DNA of 64,000 bases from Bactericera cockerelli. Taxonomy: Eukaryota; Arthropoda; Insecta; Hemiptera; Triozidae. The DNA lies in the NCBI GenBank assembly GCA_024516035.1, contig CM044961.1:6569515-6633514 (forward strand), in the 5' to 3' direction. The position numbers and the translations under genes are program-made. Numbering within the stretch: position 1 is the stretch's first letter; every line of letters begins with the position of its first letter. The notes beneath the pieces are model-generated. The model did not search any database. It was not told where the DNA came from and saw only the letters and a list, made by a program, of their open reading frames with translations. This document shows, piece after piece, positions 44,244-55,203 of this stretch.

Positions 44244-46770
44244 CCTGTATGTATATGTATGTTCTACTAAAAAAGAGTTTCTAAATAAATAAATAAAACT
44301 TATACATAAAACAATACACACGACATTACAGACTTTGCAGATACATACATAGTTATAAGGATGTAATTTCCCTCAATCTTCATTATCTCTATTGTTGTAC
44401 GACGTATTTTTCTTTTCTTACAAGATAAAATCTTAGGTGTAGCTAAGAGCTATAATATAGAACATATTACTGGGGAATTTTTCAAGGAGATAACAAGATC
44501 TTTTATCTTTTATAAGAAACACGACACAAAATGTTGAAACGACACAACCCTTGTAACAAGAACCTAGAGACTCCTTTTTTTTATTCCTTCTTCATCCTCT
44601 TTTCGTCCATTGCTCTTTCTTTTTCACATTCTTGAGCTTTTTCCCTGTCTTCAATATTTTTTCATTTCCCTAATAATGTTTTCTTCTTCGACCCACACCT
44701 CCTTCAACCTTTTTATTCCATCATCATTATGTAGCATCATCATGTTCGATGGTCTCCAAACTTGATATTTTTCATTTCAAGTTTATACAAGGAAGCTAAG
44801 AATTAACAAGGCCCAGGACCAAGTTAATGAAAGTCTGATGTTTCCACCTCATACTCAGGTAGGCTGGGAACGTGAAGATGCCAGTCTTCAAGTACAAATT
44901 TACAATATCCTGTTTATTATTTACTGCAAACAGTTTTGGTATTATACACAATAATCCTTGCATTGCAAGCTTTTTTTTTTTTTTTTTTTTGTACAACTGT
45001 TTTAAATGATTACAGAACTTATAGCTATTTGATTTTATATTTGTTTAATGGAAACTATGGAACAGGCCAAAAGACAATAGCACACATCGTTATGCCACGT
45101 AACAGTTTGGGCAATCGAAAATTCATCCGGCCATAAAATCAGTATAAACAGAAAAGTGAGTTGTACTAGATGTACATGATTGCCTAAATGTACTAGATGT
45201 ACATAAATGTGGAAGTAAGATTGCCAGAACCATACAACCGCAACCAGGAGGAAAAGGTTGAACAATGCCGACCCTAAGTTTATTAAGGAAAATACATAGT
45301 GAAAGAAGAAGAATCAGATTCCTCATAATCTTTTTCTTTCCTTCATAGTCTTCTTCCATCCCTTCTGTCTCTCTCTTTCTCATTTTCTCTTCTCTTTTAT
45401 CCTTTCTCTTTACCTCTCTTTTAAATTCATTTCTCTCTAACTTTCTCTTCACTCTTATTCCTTTTTGTCATTTCTCCCTCTCTCTCTCTCTTTTATCCAT
45501 ACCATATCCCTTCTTCATTTTCTCTCCCTCTCTCTCTCTCTCATCTTCCCTTCCTATCCCTCTCTCTCTTCTTCCCTTCTTCTCTCTCTTTTTCTTCCTC
45601 CCTATTCTGTCTTCCCACCCTTGGCAATTTCTAATAATGGCCTCCTTAACTTCCTTTCATCCCTCACTTAACTCCTCGTCTGTAATAGTTTCCTTCCTCT
45701 ATGTAAACTCAAGCTCAAGAGCTCTCAGAAAATCTCCTTGCTATCTTCTATTGCTTCTTTTTTTTCTTAGGTAAATCTTTTTTCTTTGTTAATCTTTCTT
45801 TTTTGTACTATGTTAATTTAGATAAGAAAAAAATCCTTCTTCTGTTTTTCTTTACCTTTTTACACTTATGCTACTTCTCTGTTTTTTTTTTTTTTTTCTC
45901 TCTTTTTTCTTTTTTTTTCGTTTTATTTTACATTTTTTATTCGAATTCTCTTGACTTCAAAGAAAAAAAAAATTTCTCTTTCGTTATTGTTTGCTACTTA
46001 AAAGTCTTGGTCAACTTCAAAGAACACTATATTTAACATTTCGAAGACTCTTCAGCATTTTTCAATACATCTTTTAGAGCTGTCCTCCTACATTTGTATT
46101 GGTATAAGCTCTTTGTCACTAAGACCTTAAATAGACATGCCCCTGTAACTCTAAAAAAGATCAAAGCTATTAATGTAGCTTTAGATTCTTTTAGGATTGA
46201 TTTCAGTATCTTCTTCGGGTGTTAGAATCAGCATTGAGAAGTGTTTCAGTCGAGTGTGAGAGTCTGCTCCACATTCAGAGATAATATGTTTTTCTGTCTC
46301 TGGGGCCTCTTAATATTGACTCCATATTGTTTAAATGGTAGTTGAGGCTGTTAAAAACCTACAGTTGCTTGTTAAAAAGTTAGTAAATATTCATAATTCC
46401 TATTTGCTCAGGCAGAGCATCTCTGTTGGGCGAATGAGCTATGATCATTTTTGCCTGCCTGTTGCCGGGACTAATTGGGGAAATTCTTCAGAAGTACACT
46501 CACATTCAAATACTTCAGAGCATTTACAAAGCTTTGAGAAGCAGTTGGGGTTTCGAATACCACCTCTGTACTCTCCACTCTGCAAGAGATTATAGTTGAG
46601 ATTGTTGGCATCTTCTGCTTCTTCTGCTCCGTTAGCTCCTCAGGTGCTCACCCTGATGCTCTGAAGTGGTTTCTTCTGAACAAGACTTTTATTTGGTGCT
46701 TATTTACTGAGAAGTGGCTCTACGGTTTTTGCCCGCTCTCTTTCATATATGTACATTTTCTTATAAGGGT
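44244..46770. other. AT- and CT-rich intron DNA without a confident gene
   Basis: Contains T runs (44972-44990, 45881-45898), CT-rich blocks (45330-45620) and GTACTAGATGTACAT doublets (45156 and 45189). At 46335-46595 there is an open frame without a known domain; the stretch 46020-46770 leads into a family M module and may be the body of the same mobile element. Confidence 0.5.
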
Positions 46771-46771
46771 T

Positions 46772-46955
46772 GGGTGGAAGAGATTGCCATGGGCCATAAC
46801 CCCGCCCTTTAGTTGGGACAACTGTATATAATTTATGTGTGTAGTTTATCTTTTTCTTGGTTCTATTGTTCTCAACCTTGTATTTTAATTTTTATCATTA
46901 TTTGTTTGTACATATTTCGTTATTAATAAATAAATTAAAAATAACAATAATAATA
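46772..46955 (+). repeat. Family M element, uninterrupted copy
   Basis: GGGTGGAAGAGATTGCCATG, ACCCCGCCCTTTAGTTGGGA, TTTTTATCATTATTTGTTTG and ATTAATAAATAAATTAAAAA. It serves as the empty-site reference for the copies at 43232 and 61483. Confidence 0.8.
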
Positions 46956-47364
46956 CTGATTCCGCCATTGATTATGAAACACTTAGATTTACGTATATCT
47001 TCAGCACCGATGTTATAAAATTAATTTTTCTTTGGTAGCATGCAGGAAAAGAAAAGCTTTCTCATGTGTGCCTCTCCTCTGATGGGCGAAAAGTGACACA
47101 ATACTTTCCATTTAGGTGCTGGGTCAACACGAGAGCACCGCAAGGTACTGGTAGTCACCGTAGTGCGCGAGACATTGCACGCATGGCAATCTGGGTTCGA
47201 TCAGCAGCGGGGCCGGATTTTTTCTGCTCTGTTCTTGGTTATTCAGGTTTTTTTTTCTAATATATACTATTTATATAATTTCTTATTATTACTTTAAAAA
47301 AATAAATATTTTGTACTTGGATTATCTTGCCCTACTCGTTGGCTGACTGATGTTGACCTCTTAC

Positions 47365-47505
47365 CTGATATGATGAACACAACTCCTGCAACGAAAGTGA
47401 AGATCTTCTTGTGGAAAACAAAATGGCCGTACATGTAGCTGATCTCTCCGCAGATGAGGAGGACGGTGGAGAATATGAAGAATACAGAGGAGCGGGTGAC
47501 AGCGT
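47365..47505 (-). CDS. Stargazin-like gene, exon A (TM2)
   Basis: 141 nt: two bases, 46 codons, one base (G) that makes Gly with exon B. The acceptor is CTCCCTGTTTCAG and the donor is GTAAGA at 47364-47359. It encodes AVTRSSVFFIFSTVLLICGE, the second membrane helix, then ISYMYGHFVFHKKIFTFV and AGVVFIIS leading into TM3. Mammalian gamma subunits show the same layout: an AVRASS-type start, a helix, a short basic cytosolic turn and the xSAGIxFxxxG start of TM3. That similarity, together with the exact phases, is the main reason for the family call. The acceptor end of this exon has been amplified into the 47506-48690 array, so alternative acceptors exist upstream. Confidence 0.85.
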
Positions 47506-48690
47506 CTGAAACAGGGAGGAGAAATGTTGAAAGGTGGTGGAGAATAATATGAAGAATACAGAGGAGCGGGTGACAGCGTCTGAAACAGGGAGGAGAAATG
47601 TTGAAAGGTGGTGGAGAATAATATGAAGAATACAGAGGAGCGGGTGACAGCGTCTGAAACAGGGAGAAGAAATGATAAGAAGTGGTGGAGAATATGAAGA
47701 ATACAGGGGAGCGGGTGACAGCGTCTGAAACAGGGAGGAGAAATGATGAGAGGTGGTGGAGAATATGAAGAATACAGAGGAGCGGGTGACAGCGTCTGAA
47801 ACAGGGAGAAGAAATGATAAGAAGTGGTGGAGAATATGAAGAATACAGGGGAGCGGGTGACAGCGTCTGAAACAGGGAGGAGAAATGATGAGAGGTGGTG
47901 GAGAATATGAAGAATACAGAGGAGCGGGTGACAGCGTCTGAAACAGGAAGGAGAAAATGAATGTTGAGAAGTGGTGGAGAATATGAAGAATAGGAGGAGC
48001 GGGTGACAGCGTCTGAAACAGGAAGGAGAAATGATGAGAGATGGTGGAGAATATGAAGAATACAGAGGAGCGGGTGACAGCGTCTGAAACAGGAAGGAGA
48101 AATGATGAGAGGTGGTGGAGAATATGAAAAATACAGAAGAGGTGGTGGAGAATATGAAGAATAGGAGGAGCGGGTGACAGCGTCTGAAACAGGGAGAAGA
48201 AATGATAAGAAGTGGTGGAGAATATGAAGAATACAGGGGAGCGGGTGACAGCGTCTGAAACAGGGAGGAGAAATGATGAGAGGTGGTGGAGAATATGAAA
48301 AATACAGAAGAGGTGGTGGAGAATAAGTAGAATACAGAGGAGCGGGTGACAGCGTCTGAAACAGGGAGGAGAAATGATGAGAGATGGTGGAGAATATGAA
48401 GAATACAGAGGAGCGGGTGACAGCGTCTGAAACAGGAAGGAGAAATGATGAGAGGTGGTGGAGAATATGAAAAATACAGAAGAGGTGGTGGAGAATAAGT
48501 AGAATACAGAGGAGCGGGTGACAGCGTCTGAAACAGGGAGGAGAAATGATGAGAGATGGTGGAGAATATGAAGAATACAGAGGAGCGGGTGACAGCGTCT
48601 GAAACAGGAAGGAGAAATGATGAGAGGTGGTGGAGAATATGAAGAATACAGGGGAGCGGGTGATAGCGTCTGAACCACTTTCTAAATAGA
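47506..48690. repeat. Minisatellite derived from the exon A splice acceptor (about 15 copies)
   Basis: Units of about 71-75 bases, with a few shorter ones, marked by GCGGGTGACAGCGTCTGAAA, CAGGGAGGAGAAATGATGAG and GGTGGTGGAGAATATGAAGA. On the minus strand every complete unit gives CTCCCTGTTTCAG followed by the first 40 bases of exon A, then diverges to intron sequence where the true exon goes on. The 448- and 471-residue frames on the minus strand arise from the array and end in the true exon. Confidence 0.9.
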
Positions 48691-49347
48691 AAGTGGTTGT
48701 GCTGTTCATGTTGGTATTGGTTGAGTTGTTGTTTGTAATGTTGGTGATAATTTTTATAATATTTTACATACTTCTAATTTGAAATCCCAATTTTTGAAAG
48801 AATAACAAAAAATTATTTTACTGATTTTCCTGCTAAAGGGAATCTAAATAGCACCAGTTATTCCCTTTGAAGATATTAGATATTACCTCTACTCTCACAG
48901 TAGGATATAGAAGATCGAGAAAATAGGTTAAAACTTTTGTAAAAAACATACTAAACTCAAAAGAGGTAATACTTACAATTCTTACATTCTACATATATTT
49001 TATATTCTCGGAGAAAGAAATGGAATCCAATAAAAAATTACATCCCGTCTGCTAAATCCTGCTGACGTTTTGCCAATACCAAACTCAAAAAGATTTCTGC
49101 TGGTTTCCAATTTCAAACGGACATGCAATAACTTTTTTTTCAAATTGACATTTCATGTTTTTTTTTCGGAAAAAAATATCGAGGAAAAGAAGTTTTTTTT
49201 AACATGTTTCTGAGGCTTTCGGAAAAAATGAAATGCTTCCAGTTGAATTAAAAACTTTTCCTACCATCCAAGAAAACGTCGAACAAACTTTTTTCATGTG
49301 CCTTGGTTACTTTCCAGTGACGAAAAACGTAAAACAACATGTTTCAA
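48691..49347. other. AT-rich intron DNA
   Basis: No confident coding. A 30-base minus-strand segment (49006-48977) has an acceptor-like CTTTCTCCGAG, a perfect GTAAGT donor and compatible phases for insertion before exon A, but it has no family support. Confidence 0.4.
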
Positions 49348-49432
49348 AATAATAACACTCTTTGGTGGAAGGTTAAAACTAGAAGAGGTTAATGCTCAAA
49401 GTATTTTCTACCACCCAATCCACAATAATGTA
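49348..49432 (-). repeat. SINE S2 tail fragment
   Basis: CACTCTTTGGTGGAAGGTTA, GAGGTTAATGCTCAAAGTAT and TTCTACCACCCAATCC match the S2 tail. Confidence 0.7.
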
Positions 49433-49639
49433 ATTGCAAAGAGGTTTGTTCACCAAGTGTCCACAAGAGATAACTACCCTAACATTAACTTACCTTTATA
49501 TTTTTACCTCTTTTTTAAAGTACGCATTTTCAAACGCTAGGTTATTTAGTAGTCAACGTTTACCGGTGGGTGTGGCGTACTAGGCTTGTATGCACAGTGA
49601 CGTGGGTACGAAAACTCGACAAAAAAAACTTTGACAAAA

Positions 49640-49930
49640 AAAAACTACTCTGAACTTTGGATATCCGGGGATCACGCTAAGAGCACTGTGAGCAGGTTGT
49701 TATTTGAATTAGTGACCTATGGAGGGATTCACCAGATTAAACAAAAATTAAGGTCAATGTGTCTGACTGAAAATCCAGAGGTCGTGGGTTCAATACCTAG
49801 CTGGGACATTACAAGTTATCCTCTCATTTGAGATTTTGACCACTTAATAAGACATCTTGGACTTACTTCTGGAATAATTGGACTCATTAGTCCTAATCAA
49901 GCAATATAAATAAGGCGATATTATCTATTA
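49640..49930 (+). repeat. Diverged SINE S3
   Basis: B box GAGGTCGTGGGTTCAATACC, then AGTTATCCTCTCATTTGAG and CTTAATAAGACATCTTGGAC, ending AAATAAGGCGATATTATC. The head is scrambled and extended. Confidence 0.7.
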
Positions 49931-50394
49931 AAATTATTTAAAACAATCGAGAAAACAATTTGGTAATGTTATTTTACCCACAAAGCCTTTTGTTTTACCA
50001 TAAAGAATTCATCCATTAACTTTTTAATGGTTTAATGGATGAATTAAAAAGTTCAACACTACTTCAACATTAAGATTCTCACTTTGCCCCGCGTTTCCGT
50101 GAAAGGTTTTAACATCCTGAAGTAACACGTGGAACTGACTTGTAGAAAAATTGGAGAAGAAAATTAAATAGAAAAAAAACTCGACAAGATGGAGGGACCC
50201 TTTCTTTTTCGCTCTTGTTGAAATTGAAAATAAATTGAATTAATTAAAGTGAATAAGAAAAATGTGATGAACACTTAGGAGTAGAAAAAGAGCAGAAGGA
50301 AATAATAAAGAAAGAAGATGAGGAAATAAAAGAGAGAGAAATAATGGTTCAGTAAACAAGCTTTGTCCAATTTATGAAAAAGAGAAAGAAAACT

Positions 50395-50426
50395 CTGAGA
50401 GAGAGATAGACAGAGAAAGAGACAGA

Positions 50427-50482
<56 letters not shown>
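50395..50482. repeat. GA microsatellite
   Basis: Pure (GA)n at about 50430-50480 with impure flanks. Nearby frames are artefacts. The flanks 49931-50394 and 50483-51253 are AT-rich; a minus-strand stretch ending VLEFELFSGSATDLMYL at 50757-50830 has an acceptor-like border but no recognisable family. Confidence 0.9.
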
Positions 50483-50483
<1 letters not shown>

Positions 50484-51379
50484 AGGTGGGAGGTAGAACT
50501 AAAGAGAACAAAGAAGTGAAAATATGAATGAAGGTTTTCAAGAGGTAAAAAGAATTGAAATTCTACATATAACACCAAACATTATCTGTAAAACCTTATA
50601 AAGGACCAAAAAGATCTAAAACCTTTTTATATGTGTACTTTGTGCTACTATGGAAGATGTGTGTTACTGTTAGTGAATGTATTCTGATGAATAATAAACT
50701 TGTACCTATGTATTATCTTTATGACAGTACCTAGTTATTTTGATTCCATTATTGTGTTATGAGATTCTCAAATACATGAGGTCGGTCGCCGAACCACTGA
50801 ATAACTCAAATTCCAAGACAACCGTCTGAACGAGGATATAGAAAAAAGACGAAGAAGGAAAGAAACCGTGACTAAAGGCTGTAAAAATGAGGAAAATGTT
50901 TAAAAGGAACAAAAGAGAAGAATAAAAATCCCTGAGGTTTTGGGTAATAAGAATGGATAAATATAAAAATAGAAAGTGAAAGGAATCCAAAAGGGAGAAA
51001 ATAATAGAAGGCTAGCACAAAGGAAAAATAATAGACTATGTTTTTCCTGATAAGAGGTGATGCATTTTGAGCGGAGCCTAGGATAAAATAAAAATAAAAA
51101 AATAAAGCATAAGCATAAGCAAAAGAGAAGGTGATATATTATGAAGAATAAGATTTAAAGAGACAGAATGAAAGACTATAGAAAAACTATAACCTGAATT
51201 TCATGAAAATAAAATAGGGGAACGACAACGGAAAGATAAAATTAGATTTCAGTATGGAAGAACACTATGAATCTGTGAAGGTTCTCTTTAGAGGAATATT
51301 GTTGCTTTGCATTAGAGCACTTGTAGACTTGGGAAAGAAGCTTCATCTCATGAAGGGTGCATTTTTGTCTTCTGCACCA

Positions 51380-51790
51380 ATTTCAATATTAAGAGGAGCA
51401 TTTGTCATCTCCACTATTTTAACATTAAGAGGTGCATTTGTCATCTCCACTATTTTAACATTGAGAGGTGCATTTGTCATCTCCACTATTTTAACATTAA
51501 GAGGTGCATTTGTCATCTCCACTATTTTAACATTGAGAGGTGCATTTGTCATCTCCACTATTTTAACATTGAGAGGTGCATTTGTCATCTCCACTATTTT
51601 ATCATTGAGAGGTGCATTTGTCATCACCACTATTTTATCATTGAGAGGTGCATTTGTCATCTCCACTATTTTAACATTGAGAGGTGCATTTGTCATCTCC
51701 ACTATTTTATCATTGAGAGGTGCATTTGTCATCACCACTATTTTATCATTGAGAGTGAGAGGTGCATTTGTCATATCCACTATTTTTGTG
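51380..51790. repeat. 36-bp minisatellite, open on both strands
   Basis: About 11 copies of GAGGTGCATTTGTCATCTCC + ACTATTTTAACATT. The period of 36 keeps reading frames: the plus strand gives LRGAFVISTILT repeats in a 186-residue frame from 51254, the minus strand gives MTNAPLNVKIVE repeats. Near-identical copies at the nucleotide level suggest recent amplification, not a selected protein. Confidence 0.9.
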
Positions 51791-52044
51791 CATTTTGCAT
51801 CTTCACTAATTTAACTATTCGAGAAGCATTATTTGTCATTGCTACTACTTTTTCTAATGATGACATGAGATTTCCCAAAAAAAGCCCATCCCCTTCTTCC
51901 TTCCTGCTATGTCGACAGTATTTTAATGAGCTCGATCCATACGACAGGGATCGCGTAGTTTAGAGGTGCCATGACAAGAAGGCCAGGATTACACTTTTCT
52001 GTTTAAACCACTTTTCTGTTTAAACTGATTAAAATAGAGATGTT

Positions 52045-52140
52045 AGTTGATGGCATGGATATTCAGAACTATTACCTGCTGATGAGAGCCAATAAGCTCG
52101 AAACAGCTGTCCAGGTATGTTCTAAACTGAAACTGATTAA
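52045..52140 (+). repeat. DIQNYY-family repeat
   Basis: GGCATGGATATTCAGAACTA and GCTCGAAACAGCTGTCCAGG, ending TATGTTCTAAACTGAAACTG, match 4572-4722 and 58850-58975. Confidence 0.75.
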
Positions 52141-52199
52141 CACTTGGACAGATAAAAAGAAACTAGAAAGATGTCAAGCCAGCGCGCAGCGTACAGCGC

Positions 52200-52468
52200 C
52201 AGTGTCGCCCGTCACGTCAATGCCGATGACACGTAGAATACCCCAGTTCTCATGAAGTCACTGAAGTTAAGCAACTTCCAGCAAGGCTAGGAGGACTTAT
52301 ATGGGTAACCATTCATATTTGAACCCTCGTGATGCTGGATATTATCCTGCCCTACTCAGGTTGGCTGAGGATAAATTGAGTAGAGTTTGTGAGTTCCCAA
52401 TGAATGAGGGTGAAACCTCCGTCTTGATATGAACATGGAACTGAAAGCGACGTTAAAAAAAACTAAAT
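52200..52468 (+). repeat. 5S rRNA-derived SINE, plus strand, nearly complete
   Basis: The head has CCCAGTTCTCATGAAGTCAC and TGAAGTTAAGCAACTTCCAG, the 5S-like block. The body has CCTCGTGATGCTGGATATTA and GAGTTCCCAATGAATGAGGG. The 3' end is GAAAGCGACGTTAAAAAAAA. Confidence 0.8.
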
Positions 52469-52951
52469 TGAGACATTACTACTTGTTCCTCAGAGGCCCT
52501 CTACGAGCAGCCATTTGCAAGGTATGAAAACTTAAAAAGAATGAAAAGAAGGATATTGATCAATAGAGAGTTACAAAAGTTAAGTGACAAGAAGTGAGAG
52601 AGACAGAGAGATAGAGAGAGAGTGAGAGAGGGATAGAGTGAGAGAAAAATAAGAGGAACAATCCAAAAGTGGGAACAGATAGTTTCTCCTTCAAATAATG
52701 CTGATGCGGTCTCTCTCTCTTTCTTTCTATCTCTTTCTTTCCCCCTATTTTCATGTTTCTCTCTTACTATTTTTTAGTTTACATCTCTCTCCCTTCTCTT
52801 CACTTTTCCCTTGCTGTCTCTCTCCCTCTTCTTAACTTTTTCTCGCTCTCTCTCTCTCTTTCTCTCTTTCTGTGGTCACTTCCACTTAACTGAAGGACTC
52901 AACACTCAAAGAAATGAAAGATGACCGACCCTCTTCTAGTTTTGTGCTTAC

Positions 52952-52985
52952 GATCAAACGCCTCGGCAGAGGTGTGAAGAATGCC
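52952..52985 (-). CDS. Candidate short exon upstream of exon A (stargazin-like gene)
   Basis: 34 nt on the minus strand between TTCCTTCTTTGTATAG and GTAAGC. It reads GILHTSAEAFD plus one base (C) which, with the two bases opening exon A, makes His, giving AEAFDHAVTRSS. Vertebrate gamma subunits have a comparable TAEYLLRAVRASS run at the end of the first extracellular loop, so position and phase fit. A stop directly before the acceptor rules out a longer exon there. The exon is very short, and a competing plus-strand open frame (52893-53065) crosses it, so this is a hypothesis. It would place the first-loop and TM1 exons further right. Confidence 0.4.
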
Positions 52986-53112
52986 CTATACAAAGAAGGA
53001 AACAGTGCGGCATACTTTATTTCTGACAAGATATTCTTTTTTGATATTGATCAGTGGATGAAGTAAATTTATTGTAAGTATTTCCCCAACCTTCCAAGAA
53101 ATTGGAAAAATA

Positions 53113-53222
53113 ATAATAATTCCGTCTCCGTGAGATAGGGATAGATACCTAAATCACAGTGGTGAGAGGATTATAATTATGGACGCCCAGATCCAATGTC
53201 TAGGCTCCTCTCATGTCTATTG
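53113..53222 (+). repeat. 105-bp dispersed repeat, copy 1
   Basis: CCGTCTCCGTGAGATAGGGA, TAGATACCTAAATCACAGTG and GGACGCCCAGATCCAATGTC recur at 54374-54478. A diverged piece lies at 12285-12350. Confidence 0.8.
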
Positions 53223-53229
53223 ATTCTAT

Positions 53230-53600
53230 ATGGTTTTAACGTTCTGACTTGGAGTAGTCAGGACGGGGCTTTTACCCTCCATTCGCTGGGAATCGTATCA
53301 GCGTATATTTATATTATGAGTGATTCCCGAGGGGCTCAATGGCTTTTAGTTGATTGTATCTTGTGAGGTGTTTCTGCGTATTGTTTCGTAGAGTAATGAA
53401 TATGTAAATTATTTTCCTCTTCGCCAAGAGGTATTACAAAAACGTCTATTAATTCCGCCCTTAATTTTTCGGGCTACTGAACTATAGGTACTGGATAAAT
53501 AAAGAGACCTTCAACGCCCTGATATACTAGGAGGGTTTTCACCCTTCATTCGCTGAAAACTCACCAACCAGCTAGTCAAATTAACTTCTTTCAGCGTGAG
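53230..53600 (-). repeat. Shared SINE body fragments
   Basis: TTTTACCCTCCATTCGCTGG at 53268 and CACCCTTCATTCGCTGAAAA at 53540 match the S4/S5 3' body on the minus strand. Confidence 0.6.
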
Positions 53601-54059
53601 TGAGGCCGCAAATAGTTCTAGGTCGGGTTCTTTACTTCCAAAAAAACACCGTGTTTTTCGAAAAATGTTAGTTCCAAAGGATTCTTCAAGATAGCGCCAG
53701 TAGAGTTTTGCTCTCGCGAAACGGAGTTGGCGTATTTTTTGTGAAATACGCCAAAGGTAGCAAAAAAGTAAAAGCGCCAAAATTTAAAAATTCAAGAACA
53801 TAAACAGAAAGCATAAAAACAAGAAAAGCTAATGTACCCGAAGCTACCAACGTCTTGAAATTTTTATCGAAGTTTCTACAGGGTACGACAAAATATTTTA
53901 ACTCTTATTGCTGAAGTTACCAAAGAGGTACTAATAATACATACCTCAGTCACAAGATTTTTTTACTAAGATGTTTTTTTCTCGCAGAGTAAATATAATC
54001 CCACCACTAGCAGAAGTCATTTGCGTTCTATTTTTATGATATAAATTTTTAAATCAATT
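53601..54059. other. AT-rich DNA, no confident gene
   Basis: A minus-strand frame (53511-53780) crosses a short palindrome GGCGTATTTTTTGTGAAATACGCC-like segment at 53729-53752. No domain was recognised. Confidence 0.5.
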
Positions 54060-54345
54060 TTGTAATTTTTATAAACTTACACGCGCACTAAAACGTTTTT
54101 TTATTATTGTTGCAAATACAATTGCCTGTAATTTAAGGCAAAATAACTCGATTATAACCTAACGGCACGCAGTCATATCCGACATTGAAGGAACCAAAAG
54201 GTCTGTTGTAATCGTCTGTCGTAATCTTAGTTCCTTCAATGTCGGATATGACTGCATGCCGCCATCTATAACATTCAATATTATTTGCAACAAGAATATA
54301 AAAAGTTTTAGGGCGCGCGTAACTTAGTAATAATTACAAAAAAAA
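54060..54345. mobile_element. Imperfect palindrome of about 285 bp
   Basis: The arms include GCAGTCATATCCGACATTGA (54169) against its complement TCAATGTCGGATATGACTGC (54236-54255), and outer arms CACGCGCACTAAAACGTTTT against AAAAGTTTTAGGGCGCGCGT. A third related half (54505-54570, ending TATGACTGCGTCCCGCC) lies beyond the repeat at 54374. Probably a foldback MITE. Confidence 0.7.
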
Positions 54346-54373
54346 TATTTTACAAATAGTATACAATTTTATA

Positions 54374-54478
54374 ATAATAATTCCGTGTCCGTGAGATAGG
54401 TATTGATACCTAAATCACGGTGGTGAGAGGATTATATGGACGCCCAAATCCAATGTCTAGGCTCCTTTCATGTCCATA
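54374..54478 (+). repeat. 105-bp dispersed repeat, copy 2
   Basis: Matches 53113-53222 closely. It is inserted between two halves of the palindromic sequence around 54160-54570. Confidence 0.8.
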
Positions 54479-55124
54479 GTATACAATTGATCACAAGCTA
54501 GATTACGACAGACCTTGGTTCCTTGACATTCGTATATAATATATATGACTGCGTCCCGCCAGGTTTAAAGCAATAATCTTTTAGGGCGATCCGAATTTCG
54601 TTGAAACAAAATTCGATTTCGACGATTTTAAATTTATGCACAAAAATAGACCAAGTGTCATGCGCGATCTCCAAAACATTAATCTCAGCGACTTCACTTT
54701 ACCTCATCGCCCTCATCGGCAAGTTAACAGATGAAGAAATATAAAAAAAAATGAAGCTGGGAAGCAATGACTGTAGTAAGGTAAAAGAGAAAAAGGGATA
54801 GTTTAATGAGAATTAAAAATGAATTATTCTAGAGAATATTTCGTAAATAATGTTTATGGTTGTTTGTTGAACCCTGTTGAATAATCAAATTCGTTGTTTA
54901 TTTCTACAGAGTAAAGATTATTATATTTAATTATTTGACAAATGATCAAACACCAAATACGCCTCAATTTCACATAATGTAGGTTTTTTTTTTAAATTAC
55001 CGCCACAATTTTGTTTATATTCTTGCCAATCCCTGAATTTGCAAAAAGTAAGCGTATTTCGAGCGAAACGCTGATTTTGAGGTTAGGTGTTTCGTGTTTT
55101 TGGCAAAAGTAAAGAACTGGGCAC

Positions 55125-55203
55125 TAGCCTCGCTAGACGTTGCTTAACTTTAGGAACGGAACGAAAACTGGTGTATTCAAAGTGCTATCGACGCTGGCTT
55201 GAA
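55125..55203 (-). repeat. 5S rRNA-derived SINE head
   Basis: The minus strand reads CCAGCGTCGATAGCACTTTG and AAGTTAAGCAACGTCTAGCG. The GATCACC part of the 5S-like block is deleted. Confidence 0.65.

Larger units (their letters stand above)
22593..47364 (-). other. Giant intron between exons A and B (24.8 kb)
   Basis: Bounded by the donor GTAAGAGG of exon A and the acceptor TTTCTGTTTCAG of exon B, with matching phase (1). It contains the 22-bp minisatellite complex, a non-LTR retrotransposon in opposite orientation, a Toll pseudogene in opposite orientation, MITEs and a foldback element. Confidence 0.75.

Noticed and set aside
46335..46595. 86-residue plus-strand frame
   Set aside because: No domain recognised; it lies in a stretch leading to a family M repeat, so it is more likely part of a mobile element body.
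47294..48709. Minus-strand frames of 448 and 471 residues
   Set aside because: They are translations of the acceptor-derived array; only the last 46 or so codons, inside 47365-47505, are exon.
50757..50990. Minus-strand frame ending FELFSGSATDLMYLRIS
   Set aside because: An acceptor-like border exists, but the end cannot be joined in phase to exon A and no donor is present.
52893..53065. Plus-strand 56-codon frame ending IFFFDIDQWMK
   Set aside because: No recognised family, and it overlaps the better supported minus-strand candidate exon 52952-52985.
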